DNA of 64,000 nucleotides from Streptomyces aidingensis (GTDB taxonomy: Bacteria > Actinomycetota > Actinomycetes > Streptomycetales > Streptomycetaceae): positions 459,496 through 523,495 of the forward strand of contig NZ_FOLM01000003.1 in assembly GCF_900112355.1 (NCBI RefSeq). Direction: 5' to 3'. Shown here piece by piece: positions 8,404-17,248 of the stretch. Made by a program: the position numbers and the translations under genes. Numbering within the stretch: position 1 is the first letter of the stretch; the number at the start of each line of letters is the position of its first letter. The notes under the pieces were generated by a model. It saw nothing but the letters and a program-made list of their open reading frames with translations, was not told the DNA's origin and did not search any database.

Positions 8404-9912
8404 TCAGGCGGGCGTGGTGACCGGGCGGTCCCGGGCCAGTTCGGTGACCAGCTTCAGCAGCCCGGCCAGTTCCCCGGCCGTGGTCCGCGGGTGCAGCAGC
8501 GTGGCCTTGAGCCACAGCCGGCGCCGCCCGCCCGCGTCCGGGTCCGCGGCCCGGGCACGGCCCAGCACCGCCAGCCCGTCGGCCAGCAGCCGCCGGCGGA
8601 CCTCGGCCACCAGCGCGTCGCCCGCCGCCTCGCCCTGCCGCTCGGCCAGCCGGTCGGCGGCGGCCGGGCGGAACAGCACGGTGCTGATGCCGATCTCGCC
8701 GGGACGGCGGCGCAGGTGCGCGTCGGCGTCGATGGTGCGGCCCAGTTCCCGGGCGGTGTCCACGCAGTGCTCGACCAGCCGGCCCAGACCGTCCCGGCCC
8801 AGGCCGCGCAGGGTGGCGGCGATCTTCAGCACGTCCGGGCGCCGGGAGGTGCGCAGCGAGCGGCCCAGCAGGTCGGGCAGCCCGGCCTCGGTGTCGTCGT
8901 CGGCGTTGAGGTAGTCGGCGCGGAGGGAGAGCGCCGTGGCCCGCCCGGCGTCGGCGAGGGCCAGCACCCCGGCCGCCACCGGCTGCCAGCCGAACTTGTG
9001 CAGATCGAAGGTGACCGAGACGGCCTGCTCGATCCCGGCCAGCATCGGTGCCAGCCGGTCGCTGAACAGCAGGGGCCCGCCGTAGGCGGCGTCCACATGC
9101 AGTTCGGCGCCGTGCGAGGCGGCCACCCGGGCGAGTTCGGGCAGCGGATCGACGGCCCCCTCGTCGGTGGTGCCGGCGGTGGCCACCACCAGGGCGGGCG
9201 CCCCGCCGAGGCCGGCCAGGGCCCGGTCCAGGGCGGCCGGCAGCATCCGGCCGTCGCGGCACTCCACGGCGGCCGGTGCGGGCAGGCCGAGCAGCCAGGC
9301 AGCCCGCTGCACGCTGTGGTGGGCGGCCCGGCCGCAGAGCACCCGGACGGGTCCGGTGCCCGCCGCCCGGGCCCGTTCCCTGGCCAGCAGCAGGGCGACC
9401 AGATTGGACTCGGTGCCGCCGCTGGTGATCAGCGCGTCGGGGCGGGGCGCGGCCGGGTAGACCAGGCGGGCCAGCGCCGCGGACACCTCCTCCTCGATCA
9501 CCGCCGCGGCGGGTGCCTGGTCCCAGGAGTCCATCGAGGGGTTGAGCGCGGAGGCGGCCAGATCGGCCGCGGCGGCCAGGGCCAGCGGCGGGCAGTGCAG
9601 ATGCGCCACGCAGTGCGGGTCGGCCGGGTCGGCCGCGCCCTGGGCGGCGGCCCGCACCGTGTCGTAGAGGGCGTCGGCCGCGCCCGTGCCGCGGCGGGGC
9701 AGCATCGGGGTGCACAGCGCCCGGGTGCGCTCGGCCACCGCCTGCGGACCGCCGGCCGGCAGCGGCCCGCCCCGCTCGGCGGCGCCGTCGGCCAGGGCGT
9801 CCAGCGCGATCGCGGTGAGCGTGCGCAGTCCTCCGGCCACCCCGCCGACCCCGCCGGCCAGCGCGGTGTCCGGGACCCGGGTGCCGGCCGGGGCGGGCGG
9901 ACGGGCGGTCAT
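8404..9912 (-). CDS. Group II PLP decarboxylase, probable L-2,4-diaminobutyrate decarboxylase
   Basis: 502-residue glutamate/DOPA/diaminobutyrate decarboxylase-family enzyme. It contains ITSGGTESNLVALLLAR (PLP phosphate contact), HVDAAYGGPL (about residue 277; Asp for the pyridine nitrogen) and TFDLHKFGWQP (about 300-308) with the PLP-binding Lys preceded by the family His. It decarboxylates 2,4-diaminobutyrate to 1,3-diaminopropane if it works as RhbB or Ddc. Its start overlaps the end of the aminotransferase gene by 4 bases (ATGA), the usual arrangement for the dat-ddc pair. Substrate is inferred from this pairing. Confidence 0.88.
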   Translation of the reverse strand: MTARPPAPAGTRVPDTALAGGVGGVAGGLRTLTAIALDALADGAAERGGPLPAGGPQAVAERTRALCTPMLPRRGTGAADALYDTVRAAAQGAADPADPHCVAHLHCPPLALAAAADLAASALNPSMDSWDQAPAAAVIEEEVSAALARLVYPAAPRPDALITSGGTESNLVALLLARERARAAGTGPVRVLCGRAAHHSVQRAAWLLGLPAPAAVECRDGRMLPAALDRALAGLGGAPALVVATAGTTDEGAVDPLPELARVAASHGAELHVDAAYGGPLLFSDRLAPMLAGIEQAVSVTFDLHKFGWQPVAAGVLALADAGRATALSLRADYLNADDDTEAGLPDLLGRSLRTSRRPDVLKIAATLRGLGRDGLGRLVEHCVDTARELGRTIDADAHLRRRPGEIGISTVLFRPAAADRLAERQGEAAGDALVAEVRRRLLADGLAVLGRARAADPDAGGRRRLWLKATLLHPRTTAGELAGLLKLVTELARDRPVTTPA

Positions 9913-11261
9913 GCGGCACGCTCCGGGCGGCGGGCGGCGGAGACGGCGGCGGCCAGCGCGTCGGCGATCCGGTCCAGCACCGTGTCGGCCTGGGCGTCGG
10001 TCAGCACCAGCGGGGGCAGCAGCCGCAGCACCGTGCCGCCGCGTCCGCCGAGTTCCAGGATCAGCCCTCGATCCAGGCAGGCGGCCTGCACCGCCCGGGC
10101 GAACTCCGGCGCGCCCGGGCGGGCGCCCAGCGCGTCCGGTCCGGCCCCGGCGTCCACCAGTTCGGCGCCGATCATCAGGCCCCGTCCGCGCACGTCGCCG
10201 ATCTGCGGGAAGTCCCGGGCGAGTTCGCGCAGGCCCGACCGCAGCCGGGCGCCCAGCTTCTCGGCCCGTTCGGCGAGCTGCCGCTCACCCACGGTCCGCA
10301 GGGTGATCTCACCGGCGATCATGGCGAGCGTGTTGCCGCGGAAGGTGCCGGTGTGGTCGCCCGGCAGCCAGGTGTCCAGGTCGGGCCGGTAGGCGATCAG
10401 GGCCAGCGGCAGCCCGCCGCCCACCGCCTTGGAGGTGACCAGGATGTCCGGGGTGACCCCGGCGCGTTCGCAGGCCCAGTAGTGCCCGGTGCGGCCGATG
10501 CCGGTCTGCACCTCGTCCACGATGAGCAGGACCCCGTGCGCGGCGGTGATGCGGCGGATCTCGCGCAGCCAGGAGTCCGGCCCGGGGATCACCCCGCCCT
10601 CGCCCTGCACGACCTCCAGGATCACCGCGGCCGGGGCGGCCACCCCGCTGCCGGGGTCGGTGAGAAAGCTCTCCAGCAGCCTGGCCGAGAGGCCGGCGCC
10701 GTCCTCGCCGCCGATGCCGAACGGGCAGCGGTAGCCGTAGGGGTAGGGCAGCCGGGTCACCGGCTGGGCCTGTGCCGCGGCGCCGCGCATCCGGTCCGGT
10801 CCGGAGACGGAGGAGGCGCCGAGGGTCATGCCGTGGTAGGCGCCGGTGAAGGCGATCACCCCGGTGCGGCCGGTGGCGTGCCGGGCCAGCTTGAGCGCGG
10901 CCTCCACCGCGTCGGTGCCGGCCGGGCTGCAGAAGTGCAGCTTGGCGCGGTCGCGCAGGGTGCCGGGCAGCCGGCCCAGCAACTCGGCGCTGAAGGAGTC
11001 CTTCTGCGGGGTGATCATGTCCAGGGTGTGCAGCGGCACTCCGGAGGCCAGGGCCTCCTGGAGCGCCGTCACGACCGCCGGGTGGTTGTGGCCCAGGGCG
11101 AGGGTGCCCGCTCCGGACAGGCAGTCGAGGTAGGTGCGTCCGTCGGCGCCGGTGACCTCCGCCCCGAGGGCCGTGACGGGGGCCACCGGGATGGTTCTGG
11201 CGTAGGTGCGGGCGGCGGACTCGCGTTGTGCCTGACGGCCGAGCAGTTCAGCGCGCAGCAT
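9909..11261 (-). CDS. Class III aminotransferase, probable diaminobutyrate-2-oxoglutarate transaminase
   Basis: 450-residue PLP aminotransferase making L-2,4-diaminobutyrate from aspartate semialdehyde with glutamate as donor (RhbA/Dat/EctB class). Seen: SPAGTDAVEAALKLAR (about residue 110), FTGAYHGMTLGASSVSG, the cofactor aspartate in LLIVDEVQTGIGRTG (about 248) and the Schiff-base Lys in ILVTSKAVGGGLPLA (about 276). Distinguishing traits of the diaminobutyrate group are the CLSGAGTLALGHNHP start region and the following decarboxylase gene. It is the first gene of the siderophore operon, with an iron box about 130 bases upstream. Ectoine synthesis (EctB) is unlikely because ectA and ectC are absent. 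Confidence 0.9.
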   Translation of the reverse strand: MLRAELLGRQAQRESAARTYARTIPVAPVTALGAEVTGADGRTYLDCLSGAGTLALGHNHPAVVTALQEALASGVPLHTLDMITPQKDSFSAELLGRLPGTLRDRAKLHFCSPAGTDAVEAALKLARHATGRTGVIAFTGAYHGMTLGASSVSGPDRMRGAAAQAQPVTRLPYPYGYRCPFGIGGEDGAGLSARLLESFLTDPGSGVAAPAAVILEVVQGEGGVIPGPDSWLREIRRITAAHGVLLIVDEVQTGIGRTGHYWACERAGVTPDILVTSKAVGGGLPLALIAYRPDLDTWLPGDHTGTFRGNTLAMIAGEITLRTVGERQLAERAEKLGARLRSGLRELARDFPQIGDVRGRGLMIGAELVDAGAGPDALGARPGAPEFARAVQAACLDRGLILELGGRGGTVLRLLPPLVLTDAQADTVLDRIADALAAAVSAARRPERAA

Positions 11262-11388
11262 GGCGATGGGGACCCTTCGGTCACGTCGGTTTGTGGGGGC
11301 CGCACCGGGCCGGGCGAGGCGGCCTTCGCGGCGGTTCCGGGCAGCACACGGGGCGCCCGCCGGGGAATCACCCCGAATGGCGCGGAAC

Positions 11389-11407
11389 TTAGGTTAGCCT
11401 AACCTTT
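11389..11407. promoter_or_regulatory. Iron box (DmdR/DtxR-type operator) for the siderophore operon
   Basis: The 19 bases read TTAGGTTAGCCTAACCTTT, a near-perfect palindrome that matches the actinobacterial DmdR1/IdeR consensus (TTAGGTTAGGCTAACCTAA type) at most positions. It lies upstream of the aminotransferase start on the minus strand, so iron repletion should repress the biosynthetic operon. Confidence 0.85.
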
Positions 11408-11558
11408 GTATTTCGTGAAGGGTGATCCGGCGCACGCTCTCCGCATCCGCTCCCGGCCCTCACCGGCCCGCCAAGGCCTTCTGACGGCGCGTCGGCGTCC
11501 CCGGCGTCCCCGGCGCTCTCGGCGCACTGGCGCGCCGGGCGTCGGGGAGCGGGAGGGC

Positions 11559-12470
11559 TCAGACGGGGTCGCCCAGCGGCGGCGCGGCGTCCGTGGCCGC
11601 GTCCCGCGCCGGCGCCGGCCGCGGCGCCTCGTGCCGGCTGAGCGGGATCACCAGCGGGGCGCCCGTGCGTTCCTCGTGGCGGACCACGGCGCGCAGCCCG
11701 AACACCTCGCGCAGCAGCTTCTCCGTCAGCACCTCCGCCGGGGTGCCGCAGGCCGCGATCCGGCCGTCCTTCATGGCCACCAGACGGTCCGCGTACCGGG
11801 CGGCCAGCGACAGGTCGTGCAGCACCAGCACCACCGTCCGCCCGGTGTCCCGGTGCAGGTCCAGCACCAGATCCAGCACCTCCATCTGATGCGCCAGATC
11901 GAGGTGGTTGGTCGGCTCGTCCAGCAGCAGCAGCTCGGTCTCCTGGGCCAGCGCCATGGCGATCCACGCCCGCTGCCGCTGCCCGCCGGACAGCTCGTCC
12001 AGCGTGCGCTCGGCCAGGTCCAGGGTGCCGGTGGCGCGCAGCGCGCGTTCCACCGCCGCCTCGTCCTCCCGGGACCAGCGCCGGTACCAGGTCTGGTGCG
12101 GATGCCGCCCGCGCGCCACCAGGTCCGCGACGCACAGCCCTTCGGGCGCCACCGGCGACTGCGGCAGCATGCCCACCAGACCGGCCACCTCACGCGTCGG
12201 CAGCCGGTGCACCGGCCGCCCGTCCAGCAGCACCTGCCCGCCGGCCGGTTTGAGCAGCCGGCCGAAGGCGCGCAGCAGGGTGGACTTGCCGCAGCCGTTC
12301 GGCCCGATGATCGCCGTCACCGTGCCGTCCTCGATGTCCAGGTCCAGCGCGTGCACCACGGGGGTGCCGTCATAGGCCAGGGTCAGTCCCTCGGCCCGCA
12401 GCCGCACCCGGGCCGCGCGTGCTGCGTCCGGTACGGCGTCCATCGGGTCCTGGCGCTTGCGCGGGCTCAT
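11559..12470 (-). CDS. Ferric-siderophore ABC transporter ATPase (FecE/FhuC type)
   Basis: 303-residue nucleotide-binding subunit. Walker A is GPNGCGKST (residues 56-64), the signature is [17 protein letters not shown] (about 161) and Walker B is [12 protein letters not shown] (about 180), the exact form usual in FecE/FhuC/FepC proteins; the switch His is in [15 protein letters not shown]. It has an Ala/Pro-rich C-terminal tail. The start overlaps the stop of the preceding permease by 4 bases, so the two are coupled. It energises uptake of the iron-loaded siderophore through the two downstream-listed permeases. Confidence 0.95.
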   Translation of the reverse strand: MSPRKRQDPMDAVPDAARAARVRLRAEGLTLAYDGTPVVHALDLDIEDGTVTAIIGPNGCGKSTLLRAFGRLLKPAGGQVLLDGRPVHRLPTREVAGLVGMLPQSPVAPEGLCVADLVARGRHPHQTWYRRWSREDEAAVERALRATGTLDLAERTLDELSGGQRQRAWIAMALAQETELLLLDEPTNHLDLAHQMEVLDLVLDLHRDTGRTVVLVLHDLSLAARYADRLVAMKDGRIAACGTPAEVLTEKLLREVFGLRAVVRHEERTGAPLVIPLSRHEAPRPAPARDAATDAAPPLGDPV

Positions 12471-13618
12471 GAGGTTCGGGCCTTTCCGCTCCGGACGATC
12501 AGAAACAGCAGATACGGCGCGCCCAGCGCCGCGGTCAGGATCCCCACCGGCAACTGGATGTCCGGGAACGCGGTACGGGCCAGCACGTCCGCCCAGACCG
12601 TCACCGCCGCTCCGGTCAGCGCCGAGGCGAGCAGCGGCGGATGCCCGGTGCGCGCCAGCCGCAGCGCGATCTGCGGGCAGGCCAGCGCCACAAAGGCGAT
12701 CGGCCCGGCCGCCGCGGTGGCGGTGGCGGTCAGCAGCACCGCGGTCAGCAGCAGCGCCGCCCGCGCGCCGGTCATCCGCACCCCCAGTCCGCGCGCGGTG
12801 TCCTCGTCGAAGACCAGCGCGCCGAACGGGAACGACAGCACCAGCGCCACCGGCAGCAGCACCGCCAGTGCCCAGCCGACCGGCCGCACGGTGTCCCAGC
12901 CGGCGCCGTTCAGGCTGCCGTTGAGCCAGATCAGCGCCCGGCCGGCGTCCACGATGTCGGCCTTGATGAGCAGCCAGGACAGCACGCTGGCCAGCACCGC
13001 GTTCACCCCGACGCCGACCAGCAGCACCCGGTAGCCGTTCAGCCCGCGGCGCACCGCCAGCAGATAGATCACCACGGCGGTGAGCAGCGCGCCGGCCACG
13101 GCCGCGGCCGGGATGCCGACGTCGGCCAGCGGCCCGCTGACGCTGCCGTAGGCACCGCCCATCACGATGACGGTCACCGCGCCCACCCCGGCCCCCGTGG
13201 TCACCCCCAGGATGTCCGGGCTGGCCAGCGGATTGCGCGCGATGCCCTGGATGACCGCCCCGGCCAGGCCCAGGGCGGCCCCCACCAGCGCGCCGACCAG
13301 CGAGCGCGGCAGCCGCAGCCGCATCACCACGATCCGGGACCGGTCCTCGCCGCCGCCGAGCAGCACCTCGGCCACCTCGCCCAGCGGCAGGGCGGAGGTG
13401 CCGCGCGCGGTGTTGACCACGATCGCCGCGGCCAGCAGCAGCGCCAGCACCAGCGGCACCAGCACGGCACGCGGACGCCAGACGGCCGACACCGGGCCGG
13501 CCCGCAGCGGCGTCCGTCCCGGCACGGGGCCCCGGCCGGGGCCCCGCTCCGCGCGCCGTCCGGCCGTGCCCGTCTCCACCGCCGCGCTCATGCCCGCCCC
13601 CGTCCCGCTCTCGCCCAT
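12467..13618 (-). CDS. FecCD-family siderophore ABC permease
   Basis: 383-residue integral membrane subunit with about nine to ten hydrophobic helices and the FecCD hallmarks [32 protein letters not shown] and the C-terminal [12 protein letters not shown] coupling region. The open frame starts at 13618. An internal ATG at 13591 with a G-rich Shine-Dalgarno-like stretch before it is equally credible, and the first 40 or so residues are low-complexity and dispensable. It forms the channel as a heterodimer with the 13659-14732 product. The gap to that gene is 40 bases. Confidence 0.93.
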   Translation of the reverse strand: MGESGTGAGMSAAVETGTAGRRAERGPGRGPVPGRTPLRAGPVSAVWRPRAVLVPLVLALLLAAAIVVNTARGTSALPLGEVAEVLLGGGEDRSRIVVMRLRLPRSLVGALVGAALGLAGAVIQGIARNPLASPDILGVTTGAGVGAVTVIVMGGAYGSVSGPLADVGIPAAAVAGALLTAVVIYLLAVRRGLNGYRVLLVGVGVNAVLASVLSWLLIKADIVDAGRALIWLNGSLNGAGWDTVRPVGWALAVLLPVALVLSFPFGALVFDEDTARGLGVRMTGARAALLLTAVLLTATATAAAGPIAFVALACPQIALRLARTGHPPLLASALTGAAVTVWADVLARTAFPDIQLPVGILTAALGAPYLLFLIVRSGKARTS

Positions 13619-13658
13619 CCGGCCGTCCGCACGTTCAGCACCGCGTCACCGTCGCCCC

Positions 13659-14732
13659 TCACAGCCGCACCGGCTTCCGGCGGCGCACCAGATGGATGAA
13701 GACCGGGGCGCCGATCAGCGCCAGCATGATGCCCACCTGGAGCTCGCCGGGCCGGGCCACCAGCCGCCCCAGGGTGTCGGCGGCGGTGGTCAGCGAGGCG
13801 CCGAGCAGCCCCGCGTAGACGAGGATCCAGCGGTAGTCCGGCCCGGTGAAGTAGCGCGCGACATGGGTGGCGACCAGCCCGACGAAACCGATCGGCCCGC
13901 AGGCCGCCACTGCCGTCCCGGTCAGCAGGGTGATCGCCGCCATGCCCACCGCCCGGGTGGCGCCGACCCGCACCCCCAGCGCCCGCGCCACGTCCTCGCC
14001 CAGCGACAGGGCGTTCAGCCCGGGCGCGTTGGCCGCCGCCAGCGCCAGGCCCAGGGCGATGAACGGCAGTATCTGCCAGGTCAGTTCCAGCGGACGCCCG
14101 CTGACCGAGCCGACGGTCCAGAACCGGTAGGTGTCCAGTGCCTGCCGGTCGAAGATCACCATGCCCGCGGTGAGGGCGGTGAACAGCGCGTGCGCCGCGG
14201 CCCCGGCCAGCGCCAGCGTCACCGGGGCCGCCCCGCCGCGGGCCGCGGTGCCGACCAGGAACACCAGCACACTCGCCCCCAGGGCGCCCGCGAAGCCGAA
14301 CCACACATAGCCGTAGAGGCTGGTGATGCCCAGCAGGAAGACCGAGCCGACCACGCACATCCCGGCGCCCGCGCTGATGCCCAGCAGCACCGGGTCGGCG
14401 ATCGGATTGCGGGTATGACCCTGCATCAGCGCCCCGGCCACGCCCAGCGCGGCGCCGGCCACCAGCGCCAGCGCGGTGCGCGGCACCCGCAGCGAGCGGA
14501 TGATGATGTCCCCCTCGGTGCCGGCGGGCTGCCAGAGCCCGTGCCACACCTGGGCGGGGGAGAGGGGCTTGGCGCCGAACGCGATGGACAGCAGGAGGGT
14601 GAGCGCCACCAGGGCGAGCAGCACCAGCAGCCCGGCCCAGCGCCGGCGGCTCCGCTCCGGCGCGATCTGCCGTCGCGGCGAACCCGCCTCGGCGGGCACC
14701 GGCGCAGATAGCGCTTCGATCACGATCTCCAC
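13659..14732 (-). CDS. FecCD-family siderophore ABC permease
   Basis: 357-residue membrane protein, partner of the preceding permease. After a short basic leader it has TM1 at WAGLLVLLALVALTLLLSIAF, the family motif LRVPRTALALVAGAALGVAGALMQGHTRNPIADP and a C-terminal GLVATHVARYFTGPDYRW segment that meets the ATPase. It is the first gene of the importer operon and is divergent from the lipoprotein receptor gene, with an iron box between them. Confidence 0.94.
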   Translation of the reverse strand: MEIVIEALSAPVPAEAGSPRRQIAPERSRRRWAGLLVLLALVALTLLLSIAFGAKPLSPAQVWHGLWQPAGTEGDIIIRSLRVPRTALALVAGAALGVAGALMQGHTRNPIADPVLLGISAGAGMCVVGSVFLLGITSLYGYVWFGFAGALGASVLVFLVGTAARGGAAPVTLALAGAAAHALFTALTAGMVIFDRQALDTYRFWTVGSVSGRPLELTWQILPFIALGLALAAANAPGLNALSLGEDVARALGVRVGATRAVGMAAITLLTGTAVAACGPIGFVGLVATHVARYFTGPDYRWILVYAGLLGASLTTAADTLGRLVARPGELQVGIMLALIGAPVFIHLVRRRKPVRL

Positions 14733-14749
14733 CCCCGGATCAGCGACTC

Positions 14750-14771
14750 AGGTTAGGCAAGCCTATCCTTA
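14750..14771. promoter_or_regulatory. Iron box between the permease operon and the siderophore receptor gene
   Basis: AGGTTAGGCAAGCCTATCCT, followed by TA, lies in the 74-base divergent promoter. It is a partial palindrome of the DmdR/IdeR class (GGTTAGGCAAGCCTATCC). One site could repress both transcription units under iron excess. It is less perfect than the site at 11389. Confidence 0.8.
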
Positions 14772-14806
14772 CAGCGCCTGTCTACGGAGAGAAGGGATCA
14801 CCTCTC

Positions 14807-15826
14807 ATGAGAGCCCGCTGGCTCACCCGCTTCGGCCGTACCGTCGGCGCCGTCATGGTCACCGCCGGTCTGCTCGCCACCGCCGCGTGCGGAAGCGACG
14901 ACTCCGACAAGGATACGGACGCGGGCGGCGACACGCCGCCCGCATCGTCCGAAGCCGCCTTCCCCCGCACGGTCAGCCATGCCATGGGCGAGACCGAGCT
15001 GGAGGCGGCCCCCGAGCGCGTCGTCGCCCTGGACATGACCTTCGTGGACGCCGTGCTCGCCCTGGAGGGCCAGGTCGTCGGCTACACCACCTTCGCGTCC
15101 CCGGACGAGGAACTCCCCGGCTACTTCGGCGAGGACGCCGCCACCTACGCGGGCCAGGCCGAACCGGTCGGCCTGCTGGACGAGCCCGACCTGGAGAAGA
15201 TCCTGGGGCTGGAGCCCGACCTGATCCTCTCCGCCAAGGTGCGGCACGAGGGCATCTACGACCAGCTCGTCGACCTCGGGGTGCCGGTCATCTTCACCGA
15301 GACCACCGGCGCCACCTGGAAGGACAACCTGCGGCTGGTCGGCGAGGCGCTCGGCAAGGAGGAACTGGCGGAGCAGAAGATCGCCGACTACCAGGAGCGC
15401 GCCACCGCCATCGGTGACGCGGTGCGCGAATCGCTGGGCAAGAACCCCTCGGTGTCCGTGGTCCGGTTCGTGGACGGCCCGACCCGCCTGTACAAGGAGG
15501 ACACCTACATCGGCGTCATCATCAACGACCTGACCTTCGACAAGCCGGCCGACGCCAAGGGCACCGGCTTCAACGCCGACATCTCCGAGGAACAGACCCT
15601 CAAGGTCGACGCGGACCACATCTTCGTGACCGCCTACCCCGACCCGGAGGGCCTCTCCGAGAAGAGCAAGGAGACCTTCACCGCCAACCCGCTGTGGGGT
15701 CAGCTCGAAGGCGAGATCCACGAGATGGACGACGTGACCTGGATGATCGCGGTCGGCCTCTACGGCGCCCACTCGGTGCTGGACGACATCGCCGAGGTCT
15801 TCGGGGTCGACCCCGCCACCTCCTGA
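14807..15826 (+). CDS. Ferric-siderophore-binding lipoprotein
   Basis: 339-residue substrate-binding protein of the FecB/FhuD/CeuE class, anchored outside the membrane. The signal peptide ends in the lipobox LLATAAC with Cys28 as the lipidation site, followed by an acidic, Ser/Gly-rich spacer. The mature region contains the fold hallmarks ERVVALDMTFVDAVLAL near the N-terminus and LEKILGLEPDLILSA in the middle. It delivers ferric siderophore to the divergently encoded FecCD permeases. The ligand is probably the hydroxamate made next door, but a xenosiderophore is possible. Confidence 0.93.
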   Translation: MRARWLTRFGRTVGAVMVTAGLLATAACGSDDSDKDTDAGGDTPPASSEAAFPRTVSHAMGETELEAAPERVVALDMTFVDAVLALEGQVVGYTTFASPDEELPGYFGEDAATYAGQAEPVGLLDEPDLEKILGLEPDLILSAKVRHEGIYDQLVDLGVPVIFTETTGATWKDNLRLVGEALGKEELAEQKIADYQERATAIGDAVRESLGKNPSVSVVRFVDGPTRLYKEDTYIGVIINDLTFDKPADAKGTGFNADISEEQTLKVDADHIFVTAYPDPEGLSEKSKETFTANPLWGQLEGEIHEMDDVTWMIAVGLYGAHSVLDDIAEVFGVDPATS

Positions 15827-15843
15827 GCCGTCCGCCCGTGCGG

Positions 15844-15874
15844 CCTGCCCGCGCTCACCGCGAGCGCGGGCAGG
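15844..15874. terminator. Bidirectional hairpin between the receptor and reductase genes
   Basis: Arms CCTGCCCGCGCTC and GAGCGCGGGCAGG (13 bp, perfect) with a 5-base loop. It sits between two convergent genes and runs into the reductase stop codon, so the last codons of the reductase gene form part of the stem. There is no U-tract, as is common in high-GC actinomycetes. Confidence 0.7.
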
Positions 15875-16685
15875 TCTCGCAGAGCAGATCCGGCTTGAGG
15901 GTGTAGAAGAAGCAGCAGCCCATCCGGGTGCGGGTCGGCTCCGCGTCACAGGCCGGCCCGGTGGCGGGCGGCAGCCGGTACCCGGCCTGGCCGGAGTACG
16001 GCGCCGTACCGCCCGGCAGCAGCGCGTTGGCCGCCAGCGCGGCGGACGGCATGTCCCCGAGCAGCCGCCCCAGGTAATGGATGCCCTCCGCCAGTTCGTC
16101 GGTCGCCATCGCCCACTGGGCGTGCCGCCGGCGCCGCATCAGCGGACCCATCCGCTCCAGCACCGGCTCCAGGAACTCGGCCACCGACTGGCGCAGCTCT
16201 CCCCGCAGGGCCTCCGGCCCGGCCACCACCCGCACCCCGGGCAGGCCGGCCGCCGGGTCGTCCGGCAGCACACTCACCAGCCAGGGGTCCACCGCCAGCA
16301 CGCCACCGGCCTCGTCGACCCCCAGGCCGTCCGGGGACAGCCACGGCACCCGGCGCTCCAGATACCACGGCCCGGAGAAGGCGAGAGCGGCCACGAACGC
16401 GTAGCGGTGCAGCATGTCGGTGGCCGCCACATCGGGGCGGGGCGCGGTGCCGTGCAGCGCCGTCATCCGCTCGCCGTGCACCTTGGCCAGCCGCTCGGCC
16501 AGCCCTTCCTCGGCCACCAGCCGCCCGGCGGTCAGCCACCGGGGGTCGGCGGCGTCGAACGGCCGGGCCGCCACCCGCAGCAGCGTGAACAGCTCACCGA
16601 AGCGCCGGTACATCTGCTCCGGCAGCTCCGCCCGGCGGACGGGCGCCGGCAGCGCATCGGTGACGGTTGAGGCGAACGGCGACAC
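15855..16685 (-). CDS. FhuF-like [2Fe-2S] ferric-siderophore reductase
   Basis: 276-residue cytoplasmic protein. The diagnostic feature is the C-terminal cysteine cluster Cys257-Cys258-x10-Cys269-x2-Cys272 (GCCFFYTLKPDLLCETCPR), the [2Fe-2S] ligand pattern of FhuF and related siderophore reductases. The N-terminal part, with AFVAALAFSGPWYLERRVP, matches the family in style. It should release iron by reducing Fe(III) from the imported complex. It has its own iron box at 16711-16730 and is convergent with the receptor gene. Confidence 0.87.
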   Translation of the reverse strand: MSPFASTVTDALPAPVRRAELPEQMYRRFGELFTLLRVAARPFDAADPRWLTAGRLVAEEGLAERLAKVHGERMTALHGTAPRPDVAATDMLHRYAFVAALAFSGPWYLERRVPWLSPDGLGVDEAGGVLAVDPWLVSVLPDDPAAGLPGVRVVAGPEALRGELRQSVAEFLEPVLERMGPLMRRRRHAQWAMATDELAEGIHYLGRLLGDMPSAALAANALLPGGTAPYSGQAGYRLPPATGPACDAEPTRTRMGCCFFYTLKPDLLCETCPRSR

Positions 16686-16710
16686 GAGTACCCCTCGGAA
16701 CGCGAGTCAA

Positions 16711-16730
16711 TTAAGGCAAGGCTTACCTTA
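16711..16730. promoter_or_regulatory. Iron box upstream of the FhuF-like reductase
   Basis: TTAAGGCAAGGCTTACCTTA is an imperfect palindrome of the DmdR/IdeR class, 26 bases upstream of the reductase ATG and likely overlapping its promoter. It marks the reductase as a separate iron-repressed unit. Confidence 0.8.
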
Positions 16731-16768
16731 CGGTCCGTTCCGGCCGTCCGCCAGCGTCGCCCACCGTT

Positions 16769-17248
16769 TCAACGCCCCGCGATCCGCGCCGCGCCGCCCT
16801 CCGGCGGCACCCCTGTGTCCTGCGTGGTCGACCAGGCCACTCCCACCGCAGCCGCCACACACAGCACCCCGGCGACGCTCAGCACTGTGGCGGTGATCAC
16901 AAGCCTCCCGGCGCGGGCCACCTCCCGTTCCGTCCAGCGCCGCAGCGCCTGCCCGCCCAGATACACCGACTCGCCGGGGCGTCCGTAACAGGCCCGCACC
17001 GCGGTCAGCGTCCCGCAGAGCAGGCAGAGGAAACCGGCGCCCAGCAGGACCATGGCCGTGACCCGCCCGCCGGGCGACAGATCCGCCAGATTGTCACGGC
17101 CCTTCACGAACACCAGGACCGTCAGCAGCGCGGTCGTCCCGGCCAGCCCGTTGCGCCAGCCCTCGGCCTGCCGCCGCACCTCGGCCAGCTGGAGGAACTC
17201 CTGCTCCCTGGCCAGCTCCGCCCAGCGCCGGTCCGGGCCCGGGGTCAC
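16769..17248 (-). CDS. Two-helix membrane protein, third gene of the caspase/Hsp90 operon
   Basis: 159 residues from a GTG at 17248 that overlaps the zinc-ribbon gene stop (GTGA). The N-terminal half is hydrophilic and helical (WAELAREQEFLQLAEVRRQAEGWRNG). It then has a moderately hydrophobic stretch GLAGTTALLTVLVFVKG, a clear helix VTAMVLLGAGFLCLLCGTLTAV and a C-terminal helix LVITATVLSVAGVLCVAAAVGVAW. No family was recognised. Its position at the end of a caspase/Hsp90-ATPase operon makes a membrane-acting effector or anchor an attractive but untested idea. Confidence 0.7.
   Translation of the reverse strand: MTPGPDRRWAELAREQEFLQLAEVRRQAEGWRNGLAGTTALLTVLVFVKGRDNLADLSPGGRVTAMVLLGAGFLCLLCGTLTAVRACYGRPGESVYLGGQALRRWTEREVARAGRLVITATVLSVAGVLCVAAAVGVAWSTTQDTGVPPEGGAARIAGR

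Noticed and set aside
9909..11261. Ectoine EctB assignment of the aminotransferase
   Set aside because: No ectA or ectC nearby; followed by a diaminobutyrate decarboxylase and siderophore genes.
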